Below are positions 18,328 through 26,912 of a stretch of 64,000 nt of DNA, in pieces. The DNA comes from Clostridium sp. DL-VIII (GTDB lineage Bacteria; Bacillota; Clostridia; Clostridiales; Clostridiaceae): positions 4,986,779-5,050,778 of the forward strand of contig NZ_CM001240.1 of NCBI RefSeq assembly GCF_000230835.1, given 5' to 3'. The notes under the pieces were generated by a model that worked only from the letters and a program-made list of their open reading frames with translations, had not been told where the DNA came from and made no database searches. The position numbers and the translations under genes are program-made. Numbering within the stretch: position 1 is the first letter of the stretch; every line of letters begins with the position of its first letter.

Positions 18328-18726
18328 ATGAATTATGATAAATGCATAAAAAAATCTATTGAGTATATTGAAGACAATTTAAAGAAAAAAATTGAATTAC
18401 AGGAGATTGCAAATAAGGCTTTTTTATCAAAGTATCACTTTCATAGAGTTTTTCATGCCACAATTGGAGAATCTGTGGCTGAATATATACGGAGAAGAAG
18501 ATTAATAGAGGCTGCCAATGAGTTGTTGAATACAGAACATAAAATCATAGATATAGCACTAAATTATCAATTCAGCACTCAGGAATCTTTTACGAAAGCC
18601 TTTAAAAAATTTTATGGAATTCCACCTAAAGAATTTAGAAAAAATAAAACAAATATGACTTTACTGCATTCTACAAAACTACTTTCTACAAAGAAACCTA
18701 TAAACACACTTTCTATGGCCGCGTGA
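18328..18726 (+). CDS. Short AraC-type HTH protein
   Basis: DNA-binding protein of 132 aa made of little more than the AraC HTH domain (residues 4-105: IELQEIANKAFLSKYHFHRV and IIDIALNYQFSTQESFTKAF). The tail (MTLLHSTKLLSTKKPIN) is short and has no ligand domain, unlike the 293-aa relative at 9183. It could be a MarA/SoxS-like stand-alone regulator or a protein whose sensor domain was lost. Transcribed away from the hydrogenase gene, which it may control; that link rests on position only. Ribosome binding site is weak (GGCAGG, 12 nt before the ATG). Confidence 0.82.
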   Translation: MNYDKCIKKSIEYIEDNLKKKIELQEIANKAFLSKYHFHRVFHATIGESVAEYIRRRRLIEAANELLNTEHKIIDIALNYQFSTQESFTKAFKKFYGIPPKEFRKNKTNMTLLHSTKLLSTKKPINTLSMAA

Positions 18727-18762
18727 GGAACAGTTCACAATTTACAGTTTGTAGTTACTGAG

Positions 18763-18781
18763 GAAAAGCTCACAGCTTTTC
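18763..18781. terminator. Possible terminator after short AraC gene
   Basis: GAAAAGCT, a CAC loop and AGCTTTTC form a perfect 8-bp hairpin 37 nt past the stop. The T run is partial. Confidence 0.45.
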
Positions 18782-18880
18782 TAAAATGTATATTTATTAA
18801 CTATATTAACCCAGCTAAAAACTATATTAAATGCAATAGAAATCAACTTTTATACAAAAATAATTTTCAGGAGTGATTTT

Positions 18881-19459
18881 ATGAGCTATGTGCCAATGGT
18901 AATTGAACAAACAAATCGTGGGGAGCGTTCGTATGATATCTATTCTAGACTGCTTAAAGATAGGATAATTATGCTTAGTGATGAGGTAAATGATGCAAGT
19001 GCAAGTATAATTGTGGCCCAGCTGCTCTTTCTTGAAGCTGATAATCCTGATGCAGATATTAATTTCTATATAAACAGTCCTGGTGGCTCCATAACTGCAG
19101 GAATGGCAATATATGATACAATGCAATATATAAAACCAGATGTATCTACAATATGTGTTGGTATAGCAGCAAGCATGGGCTCATTTCTACTTACAGCCGG
19201 TGCTCCTGGCAAGAGATTTGCTCTTCCAAATAGCGAAATTCTCATTCACCAGCCATCAGTATATGGAGGTCTTAAAGGCCAAGCTACAGATATAAAGATT
19301 CATACAGATTGGTTATTAAAAACTAAAGACAAGATAAATAAAATATATAGTGAAAAGACTAAAAAACCAATTGAGACAATAGAAAAAGATATGGAAAGAG
19401 ATTATTTCATGTCTGCTAAGGAAGCTTTAGCCTATGGAATAATAGATAAAATACTGTAA
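18881..19459 (+). CDS. clpP: ATP-dependent Clp protease proteolytic subunit
   Basis: Serine peptidase subunit of the barrel-shaped Clp protease, 192 aa. The triad is visible: Ser98 in AASMGSF, His123 in LIHQP and Asp170 in EKDMERD. The N-terminal [20 protein letters not shown] is the conserved axial-loop and hydrophobic region. The ATG at 18881 is preceded by AGGAGTG. It is not next to tig or clpX, so it is likely the second ClpP paralogue rather than the housekeeping copy; this is inferred from context only. A structured repeat begins 20 nt past its stop and may lie in its 3' UTR. Confidence 0.95.
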   Translation: MSYVPMVIEQTNRGERSYDIYSRLLKDRIIMLSDEVNDASASIIVAQLLFLEADNPDADINFYINSPGGSITAGMAIYDTMQYIKPDVSTICVGIAASMGSFLLTAGAPGKRFALPNSEILIHQPSVYGGLKGQATDIKIHTDWLLKTKDKINKIYSEKTKKPIETIEKDMERDYFMSAKEALAYGIIDKIL

Positions 19460-19479
19460 AAATATATTGTACTCCAGAC

Positions 19480-19759
19480 TTAAACTTATGTGTTAACTAC
19501 CGAAATTATAAACATTTTTATTCCGAAAAACTATAAAAATATCGCTGAAAGTTCTAAGCTGTAGGTTGCATCCACTTTAGCGTGCTCCAACTTTCAGTTT
19601 GACAAGCTAAAGTGGAACAACCTTTAGAGGAAACATGACTCACATACGTTCACTGAGTAAGCGATTCACGCCAAATCATAGATTTGGGTTCTCTGCTTAA
19701 GAACCTTTAACAGCTCATTTTTAAATGTTTATTATTTCTAGTGAAGCTATCCACTTAAG
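19480..19759. repeat. Structured repeat element, copy 1
   Basis: About 280 bp, matched by a second copy at 31028-31296. It starts TTAAACTTATGTG, keeps the words ATTCCGAAAAACTAT, CCAACTTTCAGTTTGACAAG and TTTCTAGTGAAG, and has an 10-bp stem CCACTTTAGC (19572-19581) / GCTAAAGTGG (19606-19615) enclosed by AGGTTG/CAACCT. Copy 2 shows compensatory changes in the same stem. This copy carries an extra ~75 bp with two further hairpins (ACTCA..TGAGT and CCAAATC..GATTTGG). No ORF. Probably a structured RNA or a hairpin-rich non-autonomous element. Confidence 0.7.
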
Positions 19760-20023
19760 ATCTAGGAAACATGTCCATATTTTTACTTTATAAATCTAGA
19801 TTCGAATTTTTATCTTGCGTGTATTTTATATTTGGTTAACCGAACTTTCTGCGTGAATTTCATCCTAAATTCATAACTTATAACTGTACGTAGCATAAAC
19901 TAAAATTTACAGATAATAAATTAAATTTTTGATTTATTCATCTATATATTCTCTACAGCTTTGGCTATAATATACATAGGTTTAATTTTAAAACTAGTTT
20001 TATGAGCTAAAGCGGGTGACAAT

Positions 20024-20797
20024 ATGAATTATATAATATATGATCTAGAATTTAATCAAAAAGATAAAAAGTCTGATGAAAATAACACAGACTTATCAGC
20101 GAAAAACGTATCTGACCTGCCTTTTGAAATCATTCAAATTGGTGCTTTAAAGTTAGATGATGATTTTCAAACAGTTTCCACGTTTAATTCACTGATTAAA
20201 CCAACTGTATATAAGTCTATCCATCCTCATGTAGAGAGTTTAACCCAAATTACAGATGAAAAAGTCGCCTTATGCAGACACTTTCCTGATGTGTATAAAG
20301 ATTTTCTAGAATTTATTGGAGATGAGGAAATAATTTTATGTGTCTGGGGCACTGTTGATATTAAAGAATTAATAAGAAATTTAAAATTTTATAACCTTAC
20401 TATTTCAAATATTTCTAAATATATTGATGTTCAAAAATATGCTTCAAAGCATTTAAAGACCTTAAATAAATCTAGAATTGGTTTAAGAAATGCAATTGAA
20501 CTTTTAAATATACCTATTAATGGTGAATTCCATGATGCCTTTAATGATGCTTATTATACTGCAGAAATTTTTAAATTTATTTATAATAATAAAATAATTA
20601 GACCATCAGTATACACTTCTGCACCTACAAAGAGAATCTCAAAACCTAAAGAAGATATTGATATGACTTCTTTAATTCATCAGTTTGAAAAGATGTATAA
20701 TAGGGAAATGACAGAAGAGGAAAAATCAATAATAAAGCTTGCTTATATAATGGGCAGAACCGGACAATTTATCAAAAGTGGTGATATACCCCAATAA
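20024..20797 (+). CDS. DEDDh-type 3'-5' exonuclease (KapD-like)
   Basis: RNase T/DnaQ-superfamily exonuclease of 257 aa. Exo I motif YDLEFN (Asp7, Glu9) is at the N-terminus, an Exo II-like region follows (CVWGTVDIKELIRN), and Exo III is the H-D pair in FHDAFNDAYYTAEIF, so the enzyme should bind two metal ions and trim nucleic acid 3' ends. The C-terminal 60 residues (TSLIHQFEKMYNREMTEEEK) are not part of the core domain. It is a stand-alone gene with GGGTGACAAT ahead of the ATG. KapD-like exonucleases are linked to sporulation control in bacilli; here the substrate is not known. Confidence 0.85.
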   Translation: MNYIIYDLEFNQKDKKSDENNTDLSAKNVSDLPFEIIQIGALKLDDDFQTVSTFNSLIKPTVYKSIHPHVESLTQITDEKVALCRHFPDVYKDFLEFIGDEEIILCVWGTVDIKELIRNLKFYNLTISNISKYIDVQKYASKHLKTLNKSRIGLRNAIELLNIPINGEFHDAFNDAYYTAEIFKFIYNNKIIRPSVYTSAPTKRISKPKEDIDMTSLIHQFEKMYNREMTEEEKSIIKLAYIMGRTGQFIKSGDIPQ

Positions 20798-21084
20798 TAA
20801 GGTTATCCGCATTTAAATTCCATTTCCATAAAAAATATGGCTAGAAAACATTGAACTTATCTAGCCTCTATATGCATTTCAATTAAGAATGTATAATTAT
20901 AATTTTGATAAAAATCCTTACATAATTCTTTTAAATTTACAATGTATAACTATTATTGCAGCATATATATTTCAATAGAATATATTAACCTATGTACATT
21001 ATATCTATAATTTTAGTTTATATTTATTTAAAGCTCACTATATTCTTATATTTATTTCAAATAAAATTGTACCTTCAAAATTAA
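20798..21084. other. Intergenic stretch between exonuclease and buk
   Basis: Nothing coding seen. A short inverted repeat GGCTAGA (20839-20845) / TCTAGCC (20860-20866) could end the exonuclease transcript. The rest is plain AT-rich sequence. Confidence 0.4.
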
Positions 21085-21111
21085 AGAGCGTACTCTTTAT
21101 AAAGCCGCTCT
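21085..21111 (-). terminator. Possible terminator after buk
   Basis: AGAGCG and CGCTCT pair around a 15-nt loop that itself contains CTTTATAAAG, 19 nt past the buk stop. On the minus strand it is followed by TTTAATTTTG. Confidence 0.6.
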
Positions 21112-21129
21112 CTAATATTTAATTTAAAA

Positions 21130-22200
21130 TTATTTATATTCTTTTACTTCTTCTTGCCCATCTAAAACTCTAATTACACCTTCTGCTAAGGCAAGCATTT
21201 CATTCTCGCCAGGATAAACTGTTATAGGTGCTATGAATTCTATCTTAGGTCTTAAAAAATCTATCATTATCTTTTCATAAGCTATACCACCAGTTAAGAT
21301 TATTGCATCTACCTTTCCATCTAGCACTGCTGCAGCTGCACCTATATCTTTTGCGACTTGATATCCCATGGCATCATGTATTAATTTTGCTTTTGAATCT
21401 CCATTTAATATTAAATTCCTTACTACTCTTCCATCATTTGTGTCAAGGTAAGCTACAAATCCACCTTTTCCTGTTATCTTCTTCAAGATTTCTTCTAATG
21501 TGTATTTTCCACTAAAGCACATTCTGACTAAATCACCTGCTGGAACTCCACCGCTTCTTTCAGGTGAAAAAGCTCCCTCACCATCAAGTGCATTATTTAC
21601 ATCGATTATTTTTCCTTTTTTATGTGCACCTACTGAAACTCCTCCTCCCATATGGGCAACTATAAGATTTATATCTTCATAGTTCTTGGAGTTTTCCTTT
21701 GCATATCTCTTCGCTACTGCTTTTTGGTTTAATGCATGGAAAATACTCTTTCTCGGCAGTTCAGGTACACCTGAAAATCGTGCAATCGCTTCCATTTCAT
21801 CTACAACTACTGGATCTACTATAAAAGCTTCTTTCCCTATTCCCTTTGCAATTTTATCTGCTATAATTGCTCCAAGGTTAGATGCATGCTCTCCTTGTAT
21901 ATTTTCTTTTAAATCCTTTAGCATTACATCGTTTACAGCATATGTACCACTATGTATCGGCTTTAAAAGACCGCCTCTTCCAACTATTGCATCTAATTCT
22001 CTTACATCTATGTTATGTTTCTTTAGTGCATTTAATATAAGATCTTTTCTAAAATCTTCTTGATCTGCTACGCATTTAAATTGTCCTATTTCTTCTGAAG
22101 AATGCCTGAGTGTTTCTTCAAAAACTTCCTTTTCATTTTCATATATTGCTATCTTAGTTGACGTGGATCCTGGGTTTATTATTAATAATTTATAATTCAC
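21130..22200 (-). CDS. buk: Butyrate kinase
   Basis: ASKHA-family acetate/butyrate kinase that turns butyryl phosphate and ADP into butyrate and ATP, the last step of butyrate formation. Seen: N-terminal [16 protein letters not shown] phosphate loop, [38 protein letters not shown] and [15 protein letters not shown]. The GTG at 22200 stands right after GGGGAGGAAATGAT and gives 356 aa, the normal Buk length; the in-frame ATG 12 codons upstream would include the ribosome binding site. The usual partner phosphotransbutyrylase (ptb) is absent here, so this is probably a second buk. Branched-chain acid kinases are nearly the same, so substrate choice is not certain. Confidence 0.93.
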   Translation of the reverse strand: MNYKLLIINPGSTSTKIAIYENEKEVFEETLRHSSEEIGQFKCVADQEDFRKDLILNALKKHNIDVRELDAIVGRGGLLKPIHSGTYAVNDVMLKDLKENIQGEHASNLGAIIADKIAKGIGKEAFIVDPVVVDEMEAIARFSGVPELPRKSIFHALNQKAVAKRYAKENSKNYEDINLIVAHMGGGVSVGAHKKGKIIDVNNALDGEGAFSPERSGGVPAGDLVRMCFSGKYTLEEILKKITGKGGFVAYLDTNDGRVVRNLILNGDSKAKLIHDAMGYQVAKDIGAAAAVLDGKVDAIILTGGIAYEKIMIDFLRPKIEFIAPITVYPGENEMLALAEGVIRVLDGQEEVKEYK

Positions 22201-22334
22201 ATCATTTCCTCCCCTTCGTTTTTGTATCGTACTCATTGTATAGTGTTAAACGTTTTTTTTCAAGCAAATTTTCAATATTTTTAATAATATTTTTACGGAA
22301 CACCATTCCACACATTTTATCTTTGTATAAATAT

Positions 22335-22556
22335 CTAAATCTTATATATTAATCCTGAAAGAATTGCAAGTGGTGACAATCCAAGTACTCCAGCAGGGCG
22401 AAAAACCTTTCCAACAATTATGAATATACTAGCACCCACAATAAATTTTCCTACTATGTAACAGAACACCTTTTTTAATGCTTTTGGTGCTAATTTAAAT
22501 TGCATTTCTGAACCGATTAAAAACATAAAACAAGCCAGAATTGGTGATGATGCCGA
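22335..22556 (-). pseudogene. Fragment of 2-keto-3-deoxygluconate permease (KdgT-like)
   Basis: A 74-codon open stretch with no ribosome binding site reads ASSPILACFMFLIGSEMQF, then KLAPKALKKVFCYIVGKFIV, ending AGVLGLSPLAILSGL. This matches the middle of KdgT-type permeases (FFAFxLGxxIDF... APKALKKG ... FLGLSPLAI), which are about 320 aa. Only about a quarter remains, bounded by stops on both sides. It looks like a decayed permease between buk and a DUF6512 gene. Recognition is from memory of the family pattern. Confidence 0.6.
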
Positions 22557-22756
22557 TCACTAAATAACGCTGTGAATAATCCTTTTATCTACTATATTGG
22601 ATTTTAATAATTACACACACCATAATATCTCTTAAGACGAATTTAAGTCCTAAACTATGTGCACATTACATATAATTATTTAAAAATACTTATTTAAATA
22701 GATTACAAATCTACCACAAATAAATAATTAATTTTATTGGAGGCATAACTTAAATC

Positions 22757-23302
22757 ATGGAAAACATTCTTATTAATCCAGCTTCTTGGTTCATTCTCGG
22801 CATTCCATTCATCTTTATACTTGGTTCTTTAGCACATTTTGCATATAAATGGAGTGGTAAATCAATTATCTTAGGAATTTTCACCCCAGTCAATGAAAGT
22901 ATCTGGGAACATCTAAAGCTTTCCACTTATCCTATTTTTCTTTGGTACTTCTTAGGATTTATATTATTAGAAGATAAAATAAACATATATCGATGGTATA
23001 TCTGTTGTATTATTTCAATTGTTGTAAATATGATTGTTATAATTTCTTTTTACTACACTTATACAGGTGCCTTTGGAATTCACTCATTATTTCTTGACAT
23101 ATTTTCATTATTTTTAGGGCTTTCAATTGCTCAATGCATATCCTTATATATATACAATCATGCTAAATTAACTACTCTTGACTTTTATTTATCTATTATT
23201 ATCGGTACATTAGTAATTATTTGTTTTACATTATTTACTTTTAATCCGCCTAAATTTCCTATTTTTATGGATCCTGAAAGTAAAAAGTACGGAATTAACT
23301 AG
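22757..23302 (+). CDS. DUF6512-like integral membrane protein
   Basis: Membrane protein of 181 aa with about five hydrophobic helices. The conserved pattern FTPVNESIWEHLKLSTYP near residue 42-60 and the C-terminal FNPPKFPIFMDPESKKYG resemble the DUF6512 group of clostridial membrane proteins; function unknown. GGAGG lies 13 nt before the ATG, a wide spacing. Transcribed alone, convergent with the PadR operon. Confidence 0.7.
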   Translation: MENILINPASWFILGIPFIFILGSLAHFAYKWSGKSIILGIFTPVNESIWEHLKLSTYPIFLWYFLGFILLEDKINIYRWYICCIISIVVNMIVIISFYYTYTGAFGIHSLFLDIFSLFLGLSIAQCISLYIYNHAKLTTLDFYLSIIIGTLVIICFTLFTFNPPKFPIFMDPESKKYGIN

Positions 23303-23318
23303 ATAGTACAACAAAAAA

Positions 23319-23351
23319 GAAAGTATAGATATCTATATTACCTATGCTTTC
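23319..23351 (-). terminator. Terminator of the PadR operon
   Basis: GAAAGTATAG (23319-23328) pairs with CTATGCTTTC (23342-23351), with a run of six T next to it on the minus strand. Confidence 0.7.
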
Positions 23352-23434
23352 TCACTTAAAATAACTCAAACTACCCAAAAGTATAACACAGATATATCAT
23401 TATTAGTATAGCCCTCAAAGTCAATTCTATATAA

Positions 23435-24088
23435 TTATGAGATTTCTATTTCTTTTGATATGCTTTTTCTTTTAGAATACCATTTAGGAAACATAATTGA
23501 AAATCCTAGCATAAGTGGACTTGAAATATTCCCATATACTGTGCTAACTGCATAGTAAGCACTTACTGAAACAGAGTATAATAATATGATTCTTAATGCT
23601 GCTTGGCTTATATTTAGGAGCCCCCATGCAATAGAAAGAATTCTCCAAGCTTTTATTAATTGAGGTCTGTTTTTAACCTCTTCAGGTGCATTTTTTAAGT
23701 AACTTTGCTCAACTATTATTTGAATTAATGATTTTTTAAAAAGTAAAGATCCAAAAAACATTGCAGCATATAAAATATCTTGCACTATTGGAGATATTAA
23801 ATAGAAACCTGGATTTTTTGAAATAATAGTTCCAATTAATCCACTTCCAGCAAAAACAGCACTTATTGTAGCAAGAGCATTTAACTCATGATCTTTAATA
23901 TAATTGATTAAAACTACACCTATGCTCCACCCTCCTGATAAAACTATTCCTTCAAAAGTCATTCCATTCCTATCTAATATTGAAAAAATTATAATAGGAA
24001 TTATAGCACTTATAACGAAATCTTTGTTAAATATATTTTTTAATACTGAATATTTTTTACTTGGATTCTCTTTAGAAGGCCCCTCCAT
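23435..24088 (-). CDS. VC0807 family membrane protein
   Basis: Integral membrane protein of 217 aa with about six hydrophobic segments (for example FVISAIIPIIIFSIL, WSIGVVLINYI). The pattern of an early IIPIIIFSILDRNGM and a later FFGSLLFKKSLI then RPQLIKAWRILSIAWGL is that of VC0807-like proteins, distantly related to the YciB septation family. No function is established. Last gene of a PadR-flavodoxin-VC0807 unit; its product would be a target of the PadR repressor. Confidence 0.7.
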   Translation of the reverse strand: MEGPSKENPSKKYSVLKNIFNKDFVISAIIPIIIFSILDRNGMTFEGIVLSGGWSIGVVLINYIKDHELNALATISAVFAGSGLIGTIISKNPGFYLISPIVQDILYAAMFFGSLLFKKSLIQIIVEQSYLKNAPEEVKNRPQLIKAWRILSIAWGLLNISQAALRIILLYSVSVSAYYAVSTVYGNISSPLMLGFSIMFPKWYSKRKSISKEIEIS

Positions 24089-24126
24089 AATATGTTTCCC
24101 CTCTTATCGTAAATTTAGTTTTGCAT

Positions 24127-24831
24127 TTATTTTGCCCAATTTTCATTGGCCCTTTTCACATAAAGTTCAGAATCAATTACTTCCTTATCAAGTATAGCTT
24201 GTGTCTCAGCTTTTACGTATCCTAAGCTGATTACCTCTCTTCCAGCATTTCTTAAAGCTGAAAAAAATGGTTCGTATAATTTTTGAAGTTCACTATTAGT
24301 CTTTATAGCATTTAATATTCCGCCTTCTTCACACAAAATAGCCGCTGTTAAATTTCCCTTTGTCATAACATTGAAGGTTTCTACTAATCCAGAAAAATTA
24401 TACTTTCCAGGAAAACCACAATTTGAAATCAGCACATTTTTAACATGATGCTCTTTTTCATAGCGTTTAGGATGACTATATTTATCTCCTACTTTAATTA
24501 TATTTCCTTTAATTAATGGAATTTTACGATCCATAAAATCTTTCATTATGCCAGTAACAGTAAATACATATAACGGTGTAGCATAAACAATTACATCAGC
24601 TTCTGATACTTTATCTAATAATTCTTCCATGTCATCTTTATGAATGCATTTTCCTGGAGTTTTTGTCCAGCAGGTAAAACATCCTTCACAGTGCTTAATG
24701 TCCTTATCCTTTAAGTAAACTGTTTCTGTTTCTGCACCTGCCTCCTCACATCCTTTAAGAAATTCTACTAAAAGAACTTCTGTATTCCCTTTTGCTCCTC
24801 TTGGACTACCATTTACTGCTAAAACTTTCAT
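24127..24831 (-). CDS. Flavodoxin-fold NAD(P)H-dependent oxidoreductase
   Basis: FMN-binding reductase of 234 aa. The FMN phosphate loop is VNGSPRGAKGNTEVLL at the N-terminus. A Cys pair typical of the iron-sulfur flavoprotein/NADPH-dependent FMN reductase group follows in CEGCFTCWTKTPGKC, and the FMN-contact segment is VYATPLYVFTVTGIMKDF. Probably a quinone or xenobiotic reductase. Co-transcribed with the PadR gene 21 nt upstream, which suggests induction by a toxic aromatic compound, as for other PadR-controlled genes. Substrate not known. Confidence 0.88.
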   Translation of the reverse strand: MKVLAVNGSPRGAKGNTEVLLVEFLKGCEEAGAETETVYLKDKDIKHCEGCFTCWTKTPGKCIHKDDMEELLDKVSEADVIVYATPLYVFTVTGIMKDFMDRKIPLIKGNIIKVGDKYSHPKRYEKEHHVKNVLISNCGFPGKYNFSGLVETFNVMTKGNLTAAILCEEGGILNAIKTNSELQKLYEPFFSALRNAGREVISLGYVKAETQAILDKEVIDSELYVKRANENWAK

Positions 24832-24852
24832 TTACAACACCTCTCAAAAATT

Positions 24853-25413
24853 TTATAAATTATTTAATGATTTCAATTGTTGTATTGTTTCCTCACACCA
24901 TCTTATTCTTGCTTCTTCTCCTAGTTTTCCATACATAACGGTGCTTAAATACAACGTTAATTCCTTTTTGTTCATATCAGTCTGTTCAGATTTGAAAAAT
25001 TTCTCAATTTCTGAATACTTCTTCAGTTCTTCTTCACACTGCTCCTTTAACTTTTCAACTTTTTCAAGAACACTCTTTATTGGGATATCTTTAGATAAAA
25101 ACATCTTTAATAAAAATTCTGATCTAATTGGATCATTTTCAACCGGAAGCTTAAGCCATTCTTCTAATTCTTCTCTACCTTTTTGTGTAATTGAATATAC
25201 ATTTTTAGAAGGTCTTCCTTCTGTTTGTGTCACTTCTTTTGTTATTAATTTTTCGTCTTCCATTTTCTGAAGTACTGGATATATGTGTCCATAATTTTCA
25301 TTCCAAAAATATCCTATGGACACATCACAGAACTTTTTAATATCATATCCGGATCCAGACATTATATTAAGTACTCCTAATAATGCGTATTTCGTTTTGT
25401 TAACCTTTGCCAT
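24853..25413 (-). CDS. PadR family transcriptional repressor
   Basis: Winged-helix regulator of 186 aa. N-terminal TKYALLGVLNIMSGSGYDIKK and HIYPVLQKMEDEKLIT are the PadR DNA-binding signature; the C-terminal half (about residues 90-180) is the Vir_act_alpha_C-type helical dimer region. It heads the operon with the flavodoxin and VC0807 genes. Three direct repeats lie directly ahead of it, one overlapping its own ribosome binding site, so it is likely autorepressed. Start ATG at 25413 has AGAGGTG 7 nt upstream. Confidence 0.9.
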   Translation of the reverse strand: MAKVNKTKYALLGVLNIMSGSGYDIKKFCDVSIGYFWNENYGHIYPVLQKMEDEKLITKEVTQTEGRPSKNVYSITQKGREELEEWLKLPVENDPIRSEFLLKMFLSKDIPIKSVLEKVEKLKEQCEEELKKYSEIEKFFKSEQTDMNKKELTLYLSTVMYGKLGEEARIRWCEETIQQLKSLNNL

Positions 25414-25422
25414 TTGTACTCA

Positions 25423-25478
25423 CCTCTGATATATTTCACTCTGATATATTATAAATATATTATATCACTCTGATACAT
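25423..25478. promoter_or_regulatory. Candidate PadR operator: three direct repeats
   Basis: The word CTCTGATA occurs three times in 56 bp (about 25423, 25440 and 25469), twice as CACTCTGATA. They flank an AT-rich region that can supply the -10 box for padR on the minus strand. Position and autoregulation of PadR repressors suggest an operator. Confidence 0.5.
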
Positions 25479-25529
25479 AAATACAATACCTCTTTCAATT
25501 AAAATTTAAAATTTATGTGCTAAAAATTT

Positions 25530-26912
25530 GGCTCAACACTAAAAACTGTGCTTGACATAAAATAATTATAAAATTAAATGAAAAATGCATTCAAATTCCT
25601 GTATTCTATAAGTGACTAATCCAATAGAATTGAAGGAGTTTAAATGCAATTACAGGATATCACTAATATATTAAATTTACAAGGAATAAATGTTATCAAT
25701 TTTATCTATGGTTTTGAAGATAGAATTTGTATTGAAATCCAACCTACAGAATATACTCAACCTTGTCCGTGCTGTAAGAGTTTTAAAATAATAAGACGAG
25801 GCTCATCTGGAATTAGAAGAGTAAGGCATCTTCCTATATTTCAAAACGAGGTAATATTAAAGGTTCCTAAAATAAGAATGTCCTGTAAGGATTGTAATGC
25901 CTCTTTTTCATGGCAATATTCATTCCTGACTGGAAAGAGTCGTTATACTAATGAATTTCAAGAGTTTATTGCAACTAAAGTACCAGGAGCAACGGTTATT
26001 CACTGTGCTAGAACATTGAAAATACCATATTCTACAGTTGAAAGAATATATAAAAATTATATTGACTATGTTGTTCCACAATTGCAAGCAAAAGTTATAT
26101 TAGAAAGTTCTAACACTAACAAGCTTATACTTGGAATGGATGATTTTGCTATAAGGAAAGGACATAGTTATAATACTGGAATTCATGACCTTCGTAACGG
26201 AACATTACTTGAAATAATTCCAGGAAGAAAACTTGAAGAGCTTAGAAGTCATAAGACTGTAAATCCAGAACTTTTTGAGCTCCGACCTTTTGCTATAGTA
26301 ATGGATTTGGCTCCATATTATCACACATTTGCAAAAGAAGTATACCCAGATGCTATACGTATTGCGGATAGGTTTCATGTTAATAGCTATGCTATGGAAG
26401 CTCTTAGAGGCGTAAGAAAACGCATAAGTTGTGATTTAACTCCTGCGGCACGGACAGTATTGAAAAGAAATAAATCAGTACTTGAAAAACGGAATGAATA
26501 TCTTACATCAAAAGAGGTTGAGATGCTCCAGCAGTTGTTGTCATTATCACCTGACCTAAAAGCAGTATATGAGTGGAAAGAGGAACTTATTGAGTGGTAT
26601 GACTGTTGTTCAAGTGTTATACAGGCAACAAATGTATTTGATAAATGGTGTAAAAAAGGACATTCACTAAATATACCTGAGGTAGAACGTGCTTTGGTTA
26701 CTTTTGAAAACTGGAGACAAGAAATAATTAACTATCATCATTGTAGATATACCAATGCCGCTGTTGAAGGTAGAAACGGTAAAATTAAAGCAATTCAACG
26801 CAGACACTATTTTACAAGGAATAAAGACTACTACAAAGGAAGAATTTTATTAGAATGTAATAACCATTTCTTGACAGCTTAAGCTGTCAAGAACATATTT
26901 TGATGTTGAGCC
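25530..26912. mobile_element. ISL3-family insertion sequence, complete copy
   Basis: Length 1383 bp. Ends GGCTCAACA at 25530 and TGTTGAGCC at 26912 belong to a 28-bp imperfect terminal inverted repeat (23 of 28 match) finishing in CTTGACA. An 8-bp target duplication AAAAATTT flanks it exactly (25522-25529 and 26913-26920), so this is an intact insertion. A 22-bp perfect palindrome covers the transposase stop (26870-26891). One transposase gene inside. A copy with the same sequence, as far as visible, starts at 62762. Confidence 0.9.
25644..26882 (+). CDS. ISL3 family transposase
   Basis: DDE transposase of 412 aa. Residues 35-90 form a zinc-binding domain with CPCCKSFK and CKDCNASF. The DDE-type catalytic segment starts LGMDDFAIRKGHSYNTGIHD, with further acidic residues in VMDLAPYYHTFAKEVYPDA and RFHV, and the C-terminal NAAVEGRNGKIKAIQRRHY is the conserved Glu block of ISL3. 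Length fits the family (400-440 aa). Ribosome binding site GGAG is 7 nt before the ATG. The frame is intact, so the element may be active. Confidence 0.95.
   Translation: MQLQDITNILNLQGINVINFIYGFEDRICIEIQPTEYTQPCPCCKSFKIIRRGSSGIRRVRHLPIFQNEVILKVPKIRMSCKDCNASFSWQYSFLTGKSRYTNEFQEFIATKVPGATVIHCARTLKIPYSTVERIYKNYIDYVVPQLQAKVILESSNTNKLILGMDDFAIRKGHSYNTGIHDLRNGTLLEIIPGRKLEELRSHKTVNPELFELRPFAIVMDLAPYYHTFAKEVYPDAIRIADRFHVNSYAMEALRGVRKRISCDLTPAARTVLKRNKSVLEKRNEYLTSKEVEMLQQLLSLSPDLKAVYEWKEELIEWYDCCSSVIQATNVFDKWCKKGHSLNIPEVERALVTFENWRQEIINYHHCRYTNAAVEGRNGKIKAIQRRHYFTRNKDYYKGRILLECNNHFLTA

Noticed and set aside
18731-18880. Possible additional repeat copy or small RNA between the short AraC gene and clpP
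   Set aside because: The words CACAATTTACAG do not recur with structure elsewhere; only an 8-bp hairpin is supported.
18827-19126. 99-codon open frame antisense to clpP
   Set aside because: Mirror of a strongly conserved gene, Cys/His/Ile-rich, no ribosome binding site.
21303-22063. Several open frames antisense to buk
   Set aside because: All lie opposite a conserved enzyme and have Leu/His- or Ser/Pro-skewed composition typical of mirror frames.
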